A stretch of DNA of 64,000 nt. Origin: an uncultured delta proteobacterium (lineage in GTDB: Bacteria; Desulfobacterota; Syntrophia; Syntrophales; Smithellaceae). The stretch spans positions 44,776 to 108,775 of the forward strand of contig CAIVQG010000065.1 of the NCBI GenBank assembly GCA_903907985.1, given 5' to 3'. The position numbers and the translations under genes are program-made. The notes below the pieces were generated by a model. The model searched no databases and was not told the DNA's origin. It saw only the letters and a program-made list of their open reading frames with translations. Below, in pieces: positions 20,383 to 31,219 of the stretch (position 1 is its first letter; every line of letters starts with the position of its first letter).

Positions 20383-21288
20383 ATGCCGGATAATTTCTTT
20401 ACATTGATGATTATTCCACGGAGGAAGAGCGCTGTAAAAAAATTATCTCTTTCCCGATCGCTGGTGCGTGGTTTGTTCATCGGTTCGGTTTTTGCGGTTC
20501 TCTTAACCCTTTATGTTGTTTATGATTATGCCAGTATCAAAAGAGATAAGGCAGAGCTTGTCAGGCTGCGAGCGCAAACCAAAGAACAATCTCAACAAAT
20601 TTCGGATTTAGCATTAAAAGTGGATGAATTCTCCGACCGAATGGAAGAATTCAAGCAATTTGATAAAAAATTAAGAATATTAGCTAATTACCAAACAGGA
20701 AGAGATAAAAAATTGCCTCTGGGGATAGGTGGATCAAATAGTGATAATGCCCGGATAAAAGATTTAATTAATTCGGATCAGGGAAAATTGATTGCCGAAA
20801 TGCATAAAGGTGTTAGTAAGCTAAATGATGACGCGAACATCAGGGAAAAAAGTTTTACCGAATTAATGAGTTTTTTACGGGAGCAAAAGTCTCTTCTGGC
20901 CTCAACTCCATCGATCTGGCCGGTTAAGGGATGGGTGACTTCGGAGTTCGGCAATAGGGAATCGCCATTCAGCTCCGGAGCTGAGTTACACAAGGGTTTG
21001 GATATTGCAACACGAATGGGTAAAGAGGTTGTTGCTACAGCGGAAGGCCTTGTAATAGAGGCGGCCTACCGGAGCGACGACGGAAATATAGTTAAAATCG
21101 ATCACGGTCGCGGTTTTTCTACCGCTTATGCTCATCTGTCCAAAATTGCAGTTAAGCAGGGTGCTCGGGTTAAAAGAGGTGATTTGATCGGGTATGTCGG
21201 GGATTCCGGTCGCAGCACCGGTTCACATCTCCATTATGCGGTTTACATTAATAAAGTTCCGGTCAGTCCCCGAAGATATTTAAAATAA
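20383..21288 (+). CDS. M23-family peptidoglycan endopeptidase (LytM domain), membrane anchored
   Basis: 301 residues. A basic N terminus precedes one membrane segment (about 28-47), then a predicted coiled coil (about 50-95), then a LytM domain near 180-300. Zinc ligands of active M23 enzymes are present: His and Asp in LHKGLDIA, and the HLH motif in GSHLHYAVY. It should cut peptide cross-bridges in the periplasm, or act as an amidase activator. The gene stands immediately before secA, an order seen in other deltaproteobacteria, and is followed by a strong terminator hairpin at 21394-21420. Confidence 0.88.
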   Translation: MPDNFFTLMIIPRRKSAVKKLSLSRSLVRGLFIGSVFAVLLTLYVVYDYASIKRDKAELVRLRAQTKEQSQQISDLALKVDEFSDRMEEFKQFDKKLRILANYQTGRDKKLPLGIGGSNSDNARIKDLINSDQGKLIAEMHKGVSKLNDDANIREKSFTELMSFLREQKSLLASTPSIWPVKGWVTSEFGNRESPFSSGAELHKGLDIATRMGKEVVATAEGLVIEAAYRSDDGNIVKIDHGRGFSTAYAHLSKIAVKQGARVKRGDLIGYVGDSGRSTGSHLHYAVYINKVPVSPRRYLK

Positions 21289-21393
21289 TCGGTTGCTTAA
21301 GGAAAACAAACAATAATAAATTCTTGTTGTGTTGAGGCTTTTTGCCCGTAAACGAATGCTTCAAATATTAATTGTGAAAAAGCTGCTAAATTC

Positions 21394-21420
21394 ACCGGTA
21401 ACATTACCGGTTTTTTTTTT
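21394..21420 (+). terminator. Rho-independent terminator directly upstream of secA
   Basis: ACCGGTAA at 21394-21401 pairs with TTACCGGT at 21404-21411, followed by ten T residues to 21420 (and more to 21419-21420 junction). It ends only 11 bases before the secA ATG. It can terminate the M23 gene, but it also lies inside any secA leader that starts upstream. Confidence 0.8.
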
Positions 21421-21431
21421 GAAGGTGATTA

Positions 21432-23951
21432 ATGCTGGATAAGATTCTGAGAAAAATCGTTGGGACAAAAAACGATCGGGAATTAAAACGCTTGTCGGTT
21501 CTTTTGAATGAAGTTAATAATTATGAACCAATAATGACATCATTAACTGATGCCGAACTCCGGGCTAAAACATCATATTTCAGAGAAAAATTAAGCTCAG
21601 CTTTTAGCCTTGATGACATTCTTACTGAGGCGTTTGCTGTGGTCCGGGAAGCTTCTCGGCGAACCCTCTTGATGCGTCCTTTTGACTCCCAAGTGATTGG
21701 CGGTATCGTTTTGCATGAAGGCAAGATAGCTGAAATGAAAACGGGCGAGGGAAAAACACTTGCCGCGACAATGCCTTTATATCTCAATGCTCTGGACCGA
21801 AAGGGCTGTCATGTCATTACCGTAAACGATTATCTGGCAAAAAGAGATTCTGCCTGGATGGGGCCGATTTACAATTTCCTGGGCCTGAGCGTCGGAGTCA
21901 TTATCCATGGGCTGGATGATGATGAGCGAAGAGAAGCCTATGGCGCCGATATTACCTATGGTACAAATAACGAATTCGGATTTGATTATTTGCGCGATAA
22001 TATGAAATTCAGCCTGGAAGAGTATGTCCAGCGCGATTTTAATTATGCAATTGTGGACGAAGTGGACAGCATTCTGATCGATGAAGCCCGCACGCCATTG
22101 ATTATTTCCGGCCCCTCGGAAGAATCAACTGATAAATACTATAAAATCAACCAGATAATACCGCGATTAAAGAAAGATCATGATTTTACAATTGATGAAA
22201 AAAGCCGGACTGTTGTTTTAACGGAAGCAGGTGTAGCTCACGTTGAAGGATATTTAAATGTACAAAACCTTTACGAACCGCGGAATATAGAAATTGTTCA
22301 CCACGTTAATCAAGCACTCAAAGCACATACATTGTTCCGGCGGGATGTAGATTATCTTGTCAAAGACGGAGAGGTTATTATCGTCGATGAATTCACAGGC
22401 AGGGTAATGCCGGGAAGACGTTACAGTGACGGTCTGCATCAGGCGCTGGAAGCAAAGGAGAAGGTAAAAATTGAACGGGAAAATCAAACGTTGGCTTCCA
22501 TCACTTTCCAGAATTATTTTCGCATGTATAAAAAGCTTTCCGGTATGACCGGAACTGCGGATACGGAAGCTGCCGAATTCAAGAAAATTTACAACCTGGA
22601 TGTATTGGTTATGCCGACCAATATGCCCATGATTCGCAAAGATAATAATGACTTAATCTATAAGACGGAACAAGAAAAGATTAAAGCGGTAATCGAAGAA
22701 GTTAAGGGCTTAAATAAGGAAAAGCGGCCGGTATTAATTGGAACAATCTCGATTGAGAAATCGGAATTGCTGAGTAAACATCTGACCCGTGCCGGAGTTA
22801 AGCATTATGTTCTCAATGCCAAAAATCATGAAAAAGAAGCGGAAATAATAGCGCAAGCCGGTCAGGCGGGAATGGTAACCATATCCACAAATATGGCCGG
22901 ACGCGGGACGGATATAAAGCTAGGTGAAGGAGTGGCTGGATTGGGTGGCCTGCACATTTTAGGTACCGAGCGCCACGAAAGCCGACGTATTGATAATCAA
23001 TTACGGGGCAGATCCGGTCGTCAGGGAGATAATGGTTCTTCACGCTTTTATCTGTCTCTGGAAGACGACCTATTGCGCATTTTTGGTGCGGATAAAATAT
23101 CGTCAATTATGGATCGCGTCGGTATTGAAGATGATCAACCGATAGAGCATAAATATATTTCCCGGGCCATAGAAAACGCGCAAAAACGTGTGGAAGGACA
23201 AAATTTTGATATCCGCAAACATCTTCTGGATTATGACGATGTAATGAATAAACAGCGGAAAGTTATATATGAGCAACGTAAAAAAGTGTTACGTGGCGAG
23301 AGTTTATGGGCAGATATTGAGGAAATGGTTGAAGAAGTTGTCGATAACCTTCTTTTTGAATACATAGATGAGAAAAAGCATTATGATGAATGGAATCTCA
23401 AAGGTCTTGATGATGGTATATTCCAGCAATTCAACTTGAAGTTGAATATAAGCAATTCAGCCGAGATAACGTCTGCTGATTCGATATGTGAACTGATCAT
23501 TAAAAAAGTTCTGGAACTTTTGCGCAATAAGGAACAGAATTTCGGCAAAGAACTGATGGATTACTTGTTGAAAGTAATCATGTTGCAGGCAATCGATTCC
23601 CATTGGAAAGAGCATCTGCTGTCCATGGATCACTTAAAAGAAGGAATCGGTTTGCGCGGGTATGGTCAGAAAGATCCTGTTCGTGAATATCAGCGTGAAG
23701 GTTATGAGATGTTCATGGAAATGATCTCCCAGATGAAAATGGATACTTTGGTTAAGTTATGTCTGGTGGAAATACAGCGGGAAGAAGAAGTTGAAGAAAT
23801 TAGACACAAACAAAAACAAGATTATATTCTAAGTCGCGGTGAAGATGTGCCGGAGGCGCAGACGGTGAAGAGGGAAGGGCAGAAGATTGGTCGAAACGAT
23901 CCCTGTCCCTGCGGCAGTGGGAAAAAATATAAAAAATGCTGTGGTGCTTAA
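21432..23951 (+). CDS. secA: Preprotein translocase ATPase SecA
   Basis: 839 residues. Walker A is in [17 protein letters not shown], Walker B/DEAD region is [16 protein letters not shown], and the second motor domain has [16 protein letters not shown] and [11 protein letters not shown]. The C terminus carries the SEC-C zinc motif [13 protein letters not shown], which binds SecB and lipids in Gram-negative bacteria. SecA drives export of unfolded proteins through SecYEG. The ATG follows AAGGTG and a terminator-like hairpin 11 bases away, which may tie secA expression to leader folding. Full length for the family. Confidence 0.98.
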   Translation: MLDKILRKIVGTKNDRELKRLSVLLNEVNNYEPIMTSLTDAELRAKTSYFREKLSSAFSLDDILTEAFAVVREASRRTLLMRPFDSQVIGGIVLHEGKIAEMKTGEGKTLAATMPLYLNALDRKGCHVITVNDYLAKRDSAWMGPIYNFLGLSVGVIIHGLDDDERREAYGADITYGTNNEFGFDYLRDNMKFSLEEYVQRDFNYAIVDEVDSILIDEARTPLIISGPSEESTDKYYKINQIIPRLKKDHDFTIDEKSRTVVLTEAGVAHVEGYLNVQNLYEPRNIEIVHHVNQALKAHTLFRRDVDYLVKDGEVIIVDEFTGRVMPGRRYSDGLHQALEAKEKVKIERENQTLASITFQNYFRMYKKLSGMTGTADTEAAEFKKIYNLDVLVMPTNMPMIRKDNNDLIYKTEQEKIKAVIEEVKGLNKEKRPVLIGTISIEKSELLSKHLTRAGVKHYVLNAKNHEKEAEIIAQAGQAGMVTISTNMAGRGTDIKLGEGVAGLGGLHILGTERHESRRIDNQLRGRSGRQGDNGSSRFYLSLEDDLLRIFGADKISSIMDRVGIEDDQPIEHKYISRAIENAQKRVEGQNFDIRKHLLDYDDVMNKQRKVIYEQRKKVLRGESLWADIEEMVEEVVDNLLFEYIDEKKHYDEWNLKGLDDGIFQQFNLKLNISNSAEITSADSICELIIKKVLELLRNKEQNFGKELMDYLLKVIMLQAIDSHWKEHLLSMDHLKEGIGLRGYGQKDPVREYQREGYEMFMEMISQMKMDTLVKLCLVEIQREEEVEEIRHKQKQDYILSRGEDVPEAQTVKREGQKIGRNDPCPCGSGKKYKKCCGA

Positions 23952-23955
23952 GCGA

Positions 23956-24050
23956 TATAAAGCCGTTGTTCAATAAAAACTGTAATATGATAATATAATA
24001 ACCGGCAGAAGGGTCCATAACGAAATAGTTTGTTTCGTAAAGGTCCCTAA
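23956..24050 (+). repeat. Two-hairpin intergenic repeat, copy 1 (secA-argJ)
   Basis: Begins with AAGCCGTTGTTCAATAA, has ACCGGC in the middle and ends with an imperfect palindrome whose arms are AGGGTCCATAACGAAA (24010 region) and TTTCGTAAAGGTCCCT. It is homologous to the copies at 25293, 32980 and 35005 and is the most diverged in its stem. Confidence 0.75.
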
Positions 24051-24064
24051 AAGGAGCAGGCATT

Positions 24065-25264
24065 ATGGTGAAAGAAAAAATGAAAATAAACGTACCCGGT
24101 TTTTTGGCCAACGGAATTTCTGTAGGAATCAAAGACGGTGAGAAGAAAGATCTTGGTCTGATTTATTCCACTATCCCGGCAAAAGTCGCCGCCGTATTTA
24201 CCCGTAATACATTTAAGGCAGCTCCCGTTCTAATTGATACTGAGCGTGTTAAAAAAGGATTAGCTCAAGCAATTATCACCAATAGCGGTTGCGCCAATGC
24301 AGCAACAGGAAAAGAAGGCTATTCCGATGCCCTGATTGTATCTGCTGCCTTATCAAAACAATTAAAAATAAAAGAAGAACATATTTTGCTCGGGTCCACA
24401 GGTGTCATCGGTAGAAGATTGCCCGTTAAAAAGATAGAAGGCGGAATCAGCAAGTTGGTAAAGGGATTAAACGAATTCGGCATCGAAGATGCGGAAGAAG
24501 CAATGATGACTACGGATAAATATCCTAAAATTGCCATCCGCAGAGGAATTGTCGGTGCACGGGATATTACTATCTGCGGTATTGCCAAAGGTGCCGGTAT
24601 GATTGAGCCGAATATGGCTACCTTGCTGACCTATGTAATGACGGATGCTCTGATTGATGCTAAAGCCTTAAACACGGTATTTCGTCAGGCTATTGATTCC
24701 ACCTTTAACACAATAAGCGTTGACGGTTGTATGAGCACCAATGATACAGCCATTATTATGGCCAATGGGTTGGCTGGCAATAATCCGCTCGAAAAGGCAC
24801 AGGCCCGTTTACAGCGATTCCGCGATATGTTGTCTGACGTTTTAATGGAGCTTGCTCAGGCGGTAGTAAAAGATGGTGAGGGAGCAACGAAATTCATTTC
24901 AGTTATGGTGGAAGGCGCTAAATCACGCTCCGATGCACGAAGAGTGGCCTATTCCATTGCTAATTCCAATCTAGTGAAAACGGCATTTTTTGGTGAAGAT
25001 CCCAACTGGGGGAGAATAATTTCCGCTCTTGGTTCTTCAGGCATACCTTTAGAAAAGGAGAAAGTCAGTCTGTCGATAGGAGGCCTACTCGTGTTTTCTC
25101 AGGATACGCCGGCCAGCTTTAATTTGCAGAAATTAAAAGGAATATTTCAAAAAGACAGAATTGATGTGCATGTTCAGCTAGGAGGAGGAGATAAATCATA
25201 TTGCGTTTATACCTCGGACCTTTCTTATGATTATGTAAAAATCAATGCTGATTACTCAACTTAA
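24065..25264 (+). CDS. argJ: Bifunctional glutamate N-acetyltransferase/amino-acid N-acetyltransferase (ArgJ)
   Basis: 399 residues, normal for ArgJ. The self-cleavage site is visible as NMATLLTYV, where the Thr becomes the N-terminal nucleophile of the beta chain; KGAGMIEPNMAT and GEDPNWGR are family signatures. It transfers the acetyl group from N-acetylornithine to glutamate, recycling the acetyl group in arginine synthesis. The start at 24065 has AAGGAG eight bases upstream. Its presence agrees with argB at the right edge of the window. It lies between two copies of the intergenic repeat, so it may be transcribed from its own promoter or by read-through from secA. Confidence 0.96.
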   Translation: MVKEKMKINVPGFLANGISVGIKDGEKKDLGLIYSTIPAKVAAVFTRNTFKAAPVLIDTERVKKGLAQAIITNSGCANAATGKEGYSDALIVSAALSKQLKIKEEHILLGSTGVIGRRLPVKKIEGGISKLVKGLNEFGIEDAEEAMMTTDKYPKIAIRRGIVGARDITICGIAKGAGMIEPNMATLLTYVMTDALIDAKALNTVFRQAIDSTFNTISVDGCMSTNDTAIIMANGLAGNNPLEKAQARLQRFRDMLSDVLMELAQAVVKDGEGATKFISVMVEGAKSRSDARRVAYSIANSNLVKTAFFGEDPNWGRIISALGSSGIPLEKEKVSLSIGGLLVFSQDTPASFNLQKLKGIFQKDRIDVHVQLGGGDKSYCVYTSDLSYDYVKINADYST

Positions 25265-25292
25265 AGAAACTAAAACGAAGCAATATTAATAG

Positions 25293-25398
25293 ATAAGCCA
25301 TTGTTCAACAATAACTGTAATTGCAATGTCGTAACCGGTATAAGGGGCCGTAACAAAATCTTTAGAAATGTAAATTGTTGTTTCGTAACGGCCCCTAA
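25293..25398 (+). repeat. Two-hairpin intergenic repeat, copy 2 (argJ-rpsB)
   Basis: Starts ATAAGCCATTGTTCAACAA, contains GTAACCGGTATAAGGGGCCG near 25330-25350 and ends GTTTCGTAACGGCCCCTAA. The two GGGGCCGT/ACGGCCCC arms form a long stem. Confidence 0.85.
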
Positions 25399-25405
25399 CC
25401 GTTAT

Positions 25406-25435
25406 TTGACCTTGAATATTTGATTTTTATATGTT
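25406..25435 (+). promoter_or_regulatory. Candidate promoter of the rpsB-tsf-pyrH-frr operon
   Basis: TTGACC at 25406-25411 and TATGTT at 25430-25435 with an 18-base spacer, just after repeat copy 2. The resulting leader before rpsB would be about 105 bases, long enough for ribosomal-protein autoregulation, though no known leader motif was recognised. Confidence 0.4.
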
Positions 25436-25548
25436 AAGTGCCGCCAAACTTCACACATCTCCGGATTGCAGGCATGTTGCTTAAATTATTAAGTGTGCTT
25501 TTCGCAAGTTGATGGAGATGGAGGAAAAAAACAAAAAAGGAGAAAAAA

Positions 25549-26334
25549 ATGTCAGCAATTTCAATGAAACTGTTACTGGAAGCAGGTGTCCATTTCGGAC
25601 ATCAGACCAACAAATGGAACCCGAAAATGAAACCATATATTTTCGGGGCGAGAAACAATATCTACATTATTGATCTGCAACAAACTGTCGGCATGTTTCA
25701 GACCGCTTACAATTTTATTGTAGATTCGGTAACTCAAGGTAAAGAAATTCTTTTCGTTGGAACAAAAAAACAATCACAGGAAGCCATTAAGGAAGAAGCC
25801 GTTCGCTGTGGCATGCCTTATGTGAATCAGCGCTGGCTGGGCGGAATGTTGACTAATTTTGTTACAATTAAAAAGAGTATTGATCGGCTGAACACTCTCA
25901 GCAAAATGTTTGATGATGATTCGATCAAAGCTTTTCCTAAAAAAGAAATAACTCAGTTACAAAAAGAGAAAGAAAAACTCGAAAATGTTTTAGGTGGAAT
26001 TAGAAACATGAAGTCCTATCCATCAGCAGTATTCATCGTCGATCCCAATCGTGAGCATATCGCTGTTCAGGAAGCAAAGAAATTATCAATTCCTATCGTT
26101 GGTATCGTCGATACAAATTGCGATCCCGATGATATTGATTATATTATTCCGGGAAATGATGACGCCATTCGAGCAATTAAACTGTTCGCATCTAAATTTG
26201 CTGATGCTGTTATCGAAGGAAGAAAACGTTTTGAAGAGAAATTAACAGCAGAATCGAATAAAGAAACACAGGTAACTGTAGAAACGAACATCGCAGAAAC
26301 CGATATTCCGGAGAGTGTCGAAATGGAAAAATAA
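25549..26334 (+). CDS. rpsB: 30S ribosomal protein S2
   Basis: 261 residues. Begins [34 protein letters not shown] in the usual S2 pattern (split here only by reading), with RWLGGMLTN and the nucleotide-independent core [12 protein letters not shown]. The C-terminal tail beyond about 235 is acidic and low complexity, common for S2. S2 binds the 30S head-body junction and is needed for mRNA binding. Strong RBS AAAAGGAG precedes the ATG. First gene of the classical rpsB-tsf-pyrH-frr operon. Confidence 0.97.
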   Translation: MSAISMKLLLEAGVHFGHQTNKWNPKMKPYIFGARNNIYIIDLQQTVGMFQTAYNFIVDSVTQGKEILFVGTKKQSQEAIKEEAVRCGMPYVNQRWLGGMLTNFVTIKKSIDRLNTLSKMFDDDSIKAFPKKEITQLQKEKEKLENVLGGIRNMKSYPSAVFIVDPNREHIAVQEAKKLSIPIVGIVDTNCDPDDIDYIIPGNDDAIRAIKLFASKFADAVIEGRKRFEEKLTAESNKETQVTVETNIAETDIPESVEMEK

Positions 26335-26412
26335 TCTCTAAACTAAACTAGAGATGAAAATACTTATAAACAAGACATTATGATCTTGAAAGTTTTTTAG
26401 GAGGTAAGGAAA

Positions 26413-27018
26413 TTGGAAATATCTTCAACAATGGTAAAAGAACTGAGAACAAAAACTGGTGCCGGAATGATGGATTGCAAGGAAGCATTGGCAGCGTCTG
26501 ACGGTGATTTTGAAAAAGCTATTGATTTTTTAAGAGCGAAAGGATTGTCCGCAGCAACGAAAAGATCTTCGAAAGCCGCCAAAGACGGTACAATAGCTTC
26601 ATATATTCACATGGGCGGCCGGATTGGCGTCATGGTTGAAATTAATTGCGAAACTGATTTCGTGGCAAAAACAGATGGTTTTCAAGCAACGGCAAGAGAC
26701 ATTGCCATGCACATAGCAGCATCTAATCCTCTGTACGTCCGTCCAGATGAAATTTCCGAAGATGAGTTAAATAGAGAAAAAGAAATTTACCGCAGCCAAT
26801 TACGTGAAGAAGGTAAGCCGGAGAAGATCTGGGATAAAATAATTGAGGGTAAACTAAAGAAGTATTATGAGGACGTTTGCTTAACTGAGCAAAAATTTAT
26901 CAAAGATACTGATATCACAATAGCCACCCTGATTAATAATCTCATCGCCAATACTGGTGAAAATATCATTATTCGCCGGTTTGCCAGATTTCAGCTGGGC
27001 GAGGAAATAAAAAAGTAA
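26413..27018 (+). CDS. tsf: Translation elongation factor Ts (short form)
   Basis: 201 residues, the compact form with a single dimerisation core rather than the roughly 280-residue form of enterobacteria. The signature MVKELRTKTGAGMMDCKEAL is at the N terminus and the Tu-contact segment GRIGVMVEINCETDFVA follows. EF-Ts exchanges GDP for GTP on EF-Tu. The start is a TTG at 26413, chosen because TAGGAGG lies at proper distance and no ATG precedes the conserved region. The next start follows the stop directly, so pyrH is translationally linked. Confidence 0.96.
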   Translation: MEISSTMVKELRTKTGAGMMDCKEALAASDGDFEKAIDFLRAKGLSAATKRSSKAAKDGTIASYIHMGGRIGVMVEINCETDFVAKTDGFQATARDIAMHIAASNPLYVRPDEISEDELNREKEIYRSQLREEGKPEKIWDKIIEGKLKKYYEDVCLTEQKFIKDTDITIATLINNLIANTGENIIIRRFARFQLGEEIKK

Positions 27019-27744
<726 letters not shown>

Positions 27745-27745
27745 T

Positions 27746-28303
27746 ATGAAAGATCAGATTTTTCAGAAGCTGCAAGATGATATGGAAAAAACAATATCCT
27801 CACTGGACAAATCATTCAGCCGCGTTCGAACGGGAAGAGCTTCTGTCTCCCTGCTGGATGGAATCAAGGTTGATTATTACGGCACTCCGACACCTATTGC
27901 TCAGGTTGCAACTCTTTCCGTTCCGGAAAGCCGTTTAATCGTCATTGCTCCCTGGGATGCTACGGTCATTGGTGCTATCGAGAAAGCAATTCAAAAGTCG
28001 GATTTAGGTCTGATGCCTTCCAACGATGGGAAAATTATCCGCCTGTCTATTCCGCAATTAACGGAAGAGCGCCGCAAGGAACTCGTTAAAGTTGTGAAGA
28101 AAATGGCCGAAGAAGCTAAAATTAAACTGCGCAACTCCCGCCGGGATGCCAACGAAGAATTGAAGGAATTTAAAAAGAACAGTAAAATGGCCGAAGACGA
28201 GCTTTTTGCGGCGCAGGAAGAAGTCCAAAAACTGACCAATAATCGTATCGAAAAAATCGATAAGATTCTGGCATTAAAAGAAAAAGAAATAATGGAAATA
28301 TAA
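27746..28303 (+). CDS. frr: Ribosome recycling factor
   Basis: 185 residues, normal length. Conserved elements are [25 protein letters not shown] (read as one stretch of helix and beta barrel), [11 protein letters not shown] and the C-terminal helix DEL...[12 protein letters not shown]. With EF-G it splits the post-termination ribosome. An AGGAGG motif lies inside the end of pyrH. A terminator hairpin follows at 28326, making this the end of the rpsB operon. Confidence 0.97.
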   Translation: MKDQIFQKLQDDMEKTISSLDKSFSRVRTGRASVSLLDGIKVDYYGTPTPIAQVATLSVPESRLIVIAPWDATVIGAIEKAIQKSDLGLMPSNDGKIIRLSIPQLTEERRKELVKVVKKMAEEAKIKLRNSRRDANEELKEFKKNSKMAEDELFAAQEEVQKLTNNRIEKIDKILALKEKEIMEI

Positions 28304-28325
28304 ACGATAATTAATACTATCGCCA

Positions 28326-28361
28326 AAATGGGGAGCCTCTAAAAGCTCCCCATTTGTTTTT
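28326..28361 (+). terminator. Rho-independent terminator after frr
   Basis: AAATGGGGAGC at 28326-28336 pairs perfectly with GCTCCCCATTT at 28345-28355, an 11-bp stem with an eight-base loop, followed by GTTTTT. Confidence 0.88.
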
Positions 28362-28481
28362 GAAGACCAGATGCCAGTTGGACTTCATTTAAAATCGAAT
28401 TGTTATGAAATCTCATCTCCCGGGTTGAAAAGAATTGATCTGTTTGATAGTATGAATTATTAAATTTAGGTTTATTACTTG

Positions 28482-29243
28482 ATGAAAATTAACATGAACA
28501 GTCTGCCTCAACATATCGCCATAATTATGGATGGTAATGGCCGTTGGGCAAAGCAGCATACCATGGGTAGAATTCGCGGTCATAAAAAAGGTGCTCAGGC
28601 AGTAAGAACGGTGGTGAGATCATGCCGCGAAATCGGCATAAAACACCTAACGCTATTTGCCTTATCCACAGAAAACCTGGGTCGTCCCCAGGAAGAAGTA
28701 AGTGCACTGATGTCTCTTCTGGAGGAGTATTTATCTAAAGAATTAAAGGAATTGCAGAAGCAGGGAATAAGACTCACAACTATCGGCGAAATAGAGCATT
28801 TGAGTGCGACGGCAAAAGAAAAACTATTACAGGCAAAGGACAGCACTGCCAATAATGATCGGATGATTTTAACCCTGGCTTTGAGCTATGGTGGCAGAGA
28901 TGAAATAATATTTGCCGTAAAAAAAATCATGCAGGATATCAAAGGCAATAAATTAAAAATAAAAGATATTAACAAGGATATGTTTGGCGGTTATCTACAG
29001 ACTGCCGGCATGCCTGATCCCGATTTATTAATTCGCACCAGCGGTGAATACCGGATCAGTAATTTTCTGCTTTGGCAAATGGCATACACTGAGCTTTATT
29101 TTACCGACGTTCTTTGGCCTGATTTCAAAAAGGAAGATCTGATGCAGGCTATTGCCAGTTACCAGAAGCGGGAAAGACGTTTCGGACTGACTAGTGAACA
29201 ATTAGATAATAACAATAACAGCATAAGTTTAAATCAGGACTAA
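28482..29243 (+). CDS. uppS: Undecaprenyl diphosphate synthase (cis-prenyltransferase)
   Basis: About 253 residues from the ATG at 28482. Contains IIMDGNGRWA with the catalytic Asp, GRIRGHKKG, TLFALSTENLGRP and the C-terminal RTSGEYRISNFLLWQ-AYTELYF signature. It adds isopentenyl units to farnesyl diphosphate to make the C55 carrier for peptidoglycan and O-antigen. It begins the lipid set uppS-cdsA-dxr-rseP. A TTG precedes the ATG directly and a second ATG lies at 28494, so the exact start is uncertain by a few residues. Confidence 0.96.
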   Translation: MKINMNSLPQHIAIIMDGNGRWAKQHTMGRIRGHKKGAQAVRTVVRSCREIGIKHLTLFALSTENLGRPQEEVSALMSLLEEYLSKELKELQKQGIRLTTIGEIEHLSATAKEKLLQAKDSTANNDRMILTLALSYGGRDEIIFAVKKIMQDIKGNKLKIKDINKDMFGGYLQTAGMPDPDLLIRTSGEYRISNFLLWQMAYTELYFTDVLWPDFKKEDLMQAIASYQKRERRFGLTSEQLDNNNNSISLNQD

Positions 29244-29245
29244 CT

Positions 29246-30055
29246 ATGTCAAACACTTTTTTAACAAGATGGCTCACCGGTTTGATATTCGCTGCGGTAA
29301 TCTTCGGGATTATTGTTTTTGCTTCTCCCCTAGCCTTGGCGGCAGTAATCGCCTTAATTGCCGCCGGTGGGATATGGGAATATAACAATATAGTTTTCGG
29401 AAAAGGTTTTTTCATAGAAAAGATTGAAGGAACTATTTTTGCTATAGTGATTCCTCTGGTTATATGTTTTGGTAGCACCCAGCTTGCGCTTGCTGTCCTG
29501 GCTTTCTGTATATTGACCACATTTATTATGTTTTTGGGCTCCGTTAAAGAGGCAAACTTTGATGTAATGACTGTTGCTAAAGTCATTTTTGGTTTAATGT
29601 ACATACCATTTTTACTGTCGCACTTTATTTTACTCAGAAATTTGGATCAAGGAGTCTTATGGGTTTTGTTTGTCCTTGTTTTAGCTTTTGCGGGGGATAT
29701 AACGGCATTATATATAGGTAAATATTTTGGCAAACACAAATTAATTCCCTTGATCAGTCCGGGCAAGACAGTAGAGGGAACAGTAGGATTAGTTTTGGGA
29801 AGTACCGTCGCCTGTCTGATTTTTAGTTATTATGGTTTTCCCGGTGTGTCTTTAGTTAAAGTAGGCATTCTTGCTTTTATCGGTAGCATTATCGGCCAGC
29901 TGGGAGATCTCAGCGAATCGGCAATCAAAAGGAATTACGGGTTAAAGGATGCCAGTTCGCTATTGCCAGGTCACGGCGGATTGATGGATCGACTGGATTG
30001 CCTGCTTTTCATTGCTCCCTTCGTTTATTATTATCGAATTTATGTGATTGGCTAA
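29246..30055 (+). CDS. cdsA: Phosphatidate cytidylyltransferase (CDP-diglyceride synthase)
   Basis: 269 residues with about seven to eight membrane segments. The family signature SxxKRxxxxKD-x-G...PGHGGxxDRxD is present as SAIKRNYGLKDASSLLPGHGG followed by LMDRLD. It makes CDP-diacylglycerol from phosphatidate and CTP for all phospholipids. It begins two bases after uppS and ends directly before dxr. Confidence 0.95.
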   Translation: MSNTFLTRWLTGLIFAAVIFGIIVFASPLALAAVIALIAAGGIWEYNNIVFGKGFFIEKIEGTIFAIVIPLVICFGSTQLALAVLAFCILTTFIMFLGSVKEANFDVMTVAKVIFGLMYIPFLLSHFILLRNLDQGVLWVLFVLVLAFAGDITALYIGKYFGKHKLIPLISPGKTVEGTVGLVLGSTVACLIFSYYGFPGVSLVKVGILAFIGSIIGQLGDLSESAIKRNYGLKDASSLLPGHGGLMDRLDCLLFIAPFVYYYRIYVIG

Positions 30056-31219
30056 ATGAAGAAGATAACTGTTTTAGGCTCAACGGGTTCGATTGGTGTC
30101 AGCGCTCTGGATGTTATTGAGAAAAATCCCGGGCGTTTTCAGGTTGTGGCGCTGGCGGCGGGGAAAAATATTCAATTGCTGCAAAAGCAAATTGAAAGAT
30201 TCCGGCCGCAGTTAGTTTCCGTCAGCGATAATCAAAAAGCCTGTGAACTCCGCAATCTTTTACCCTCAAAATGCAGGACAAGAATCGTTTCTCAAACAGC
30301 AGGATTGCGGGAAGTTGCTTCGTTTGCCAAAGCCGACATTGTTCTTTCGGCAATATCCGGGGCTGCAGGTCTTATTCCCACAATTGCAGCCATTGATGCG
30401 GGAAAGGATGTTGCTTTAGCTAATAAAGAAACAATGGTGATGGCCGGTCACATCGTAACTGAAAAAGCGAAAAAAAAGGGAATTAAAATCCTGCCGGTAG
30501 ATAGTGAACATAGCGCTATTTTTCAGTGTCTGCAGGGACAAAAGACAGAAAATATTAATAAGATTATATTGACCGCATCCGGTGGTCCTTTCTTTAATTA
30601 TAAAATAAATGACCTCAAGAAGGTAACTCTCAAACAGGCATTGAAACATCCCAAATGGAAAATGGGAAAGAAAATTACTGTTGATTCCGCATCTCTAATG
30701 AATAAAGGTCTGGAAGTGATCGAAGCCAAATGGCTGTTTAATCTGGATATTGATAAAATTGATATTCTCATTCATCCACAAAGCATTGTGCATTCCCTGG
30801 TGGAATTTGTTGATGGTTCGTTAATGGCCCAAATGGGTATTCCGGATATGAGAACACCAATTGCTTATGCCTTGACTTATCCCCAAAGAATAAATAATGA
30901 TTTACCCCTTTTAGATCTGGTAAAAGCAAAAAGTCTGGAATTTTATCCACCGGATATGAAGAAGTTTCCCTGTCTGCGCCTGGCTTACGAAGCAGGACTT
31001 TGTGGAGGCACAATGCCGGCTGTTTTAAATGCAGCTAATGAAATTGCCGTTGAGGCGTTCTTAAAAGAGTTAATTAAATTTGTTGATTTACCGGTAATAA
31101 TTGATAAGGTTCTCAATATTCATAAGTCCATAAAAAACCCGTCGCTGGAAGATATCCTGAAAGCTGACGAATGGGCACGGGCTCAAACAAAAGAGTTAAT
31201 AGAAAGGATTGCATCTTGA
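30056..31219 (+). CDS. dxr: 1-deoxy-D-xylulose 5-phosphate reductoisomerase
   Basis: 387 residues. NADPH-binding start VLGSTGSIGVSALDVI, ANKETMVMAG, metal/substrate motif PVDSEHSAIFQCL and SASLMNKGLEVIEA. It converts DXP to MEP in the non-mevalonate isoprenoid pathway, supplying precursors for UppS two genes upstream. Its ATG follows the cdsA stop without a gap. Confidence 0.97.
   Translation: MKKITVLGSTGSIGVSALDVIEKNPGRFQVVALAAGKNIQLLQKQIERFRPQLVSVSDNQKACELRNLLPSKCRTRIVSQTAGLREVASFAKADIVLSAISGAAGLIPTIAAIDAGKDVALANKETMVMAGHIVTEKAKKKGIKILPVDSEHSAIFQCLQGQKTENINKIILTASGGPFFNYKINDLKKVTLKQALKHPKWKMGKKITVDSASLMNKGLEVIEAKWLFNLDIDKIDILIHPQSIVHSLVEFVDGSLMAQMGIPDMRTPIAYALTYPQRINNDLPLLDLVKAKSLEFYPPDMKKFPCLRLAYEAGLCGGTMPAVLNAANEIAVEAFLKELIKFVDLPVIIDKVLNIHKSIKNPSLEDILKADEWARAQTKELIERIAS

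Noticed and set aside
25436..25548. Known ribosomal-protein leader motif before rpsB
   Set aside because: The leader length would fit, but no recognisable conserved structure could be matched by reading alone.
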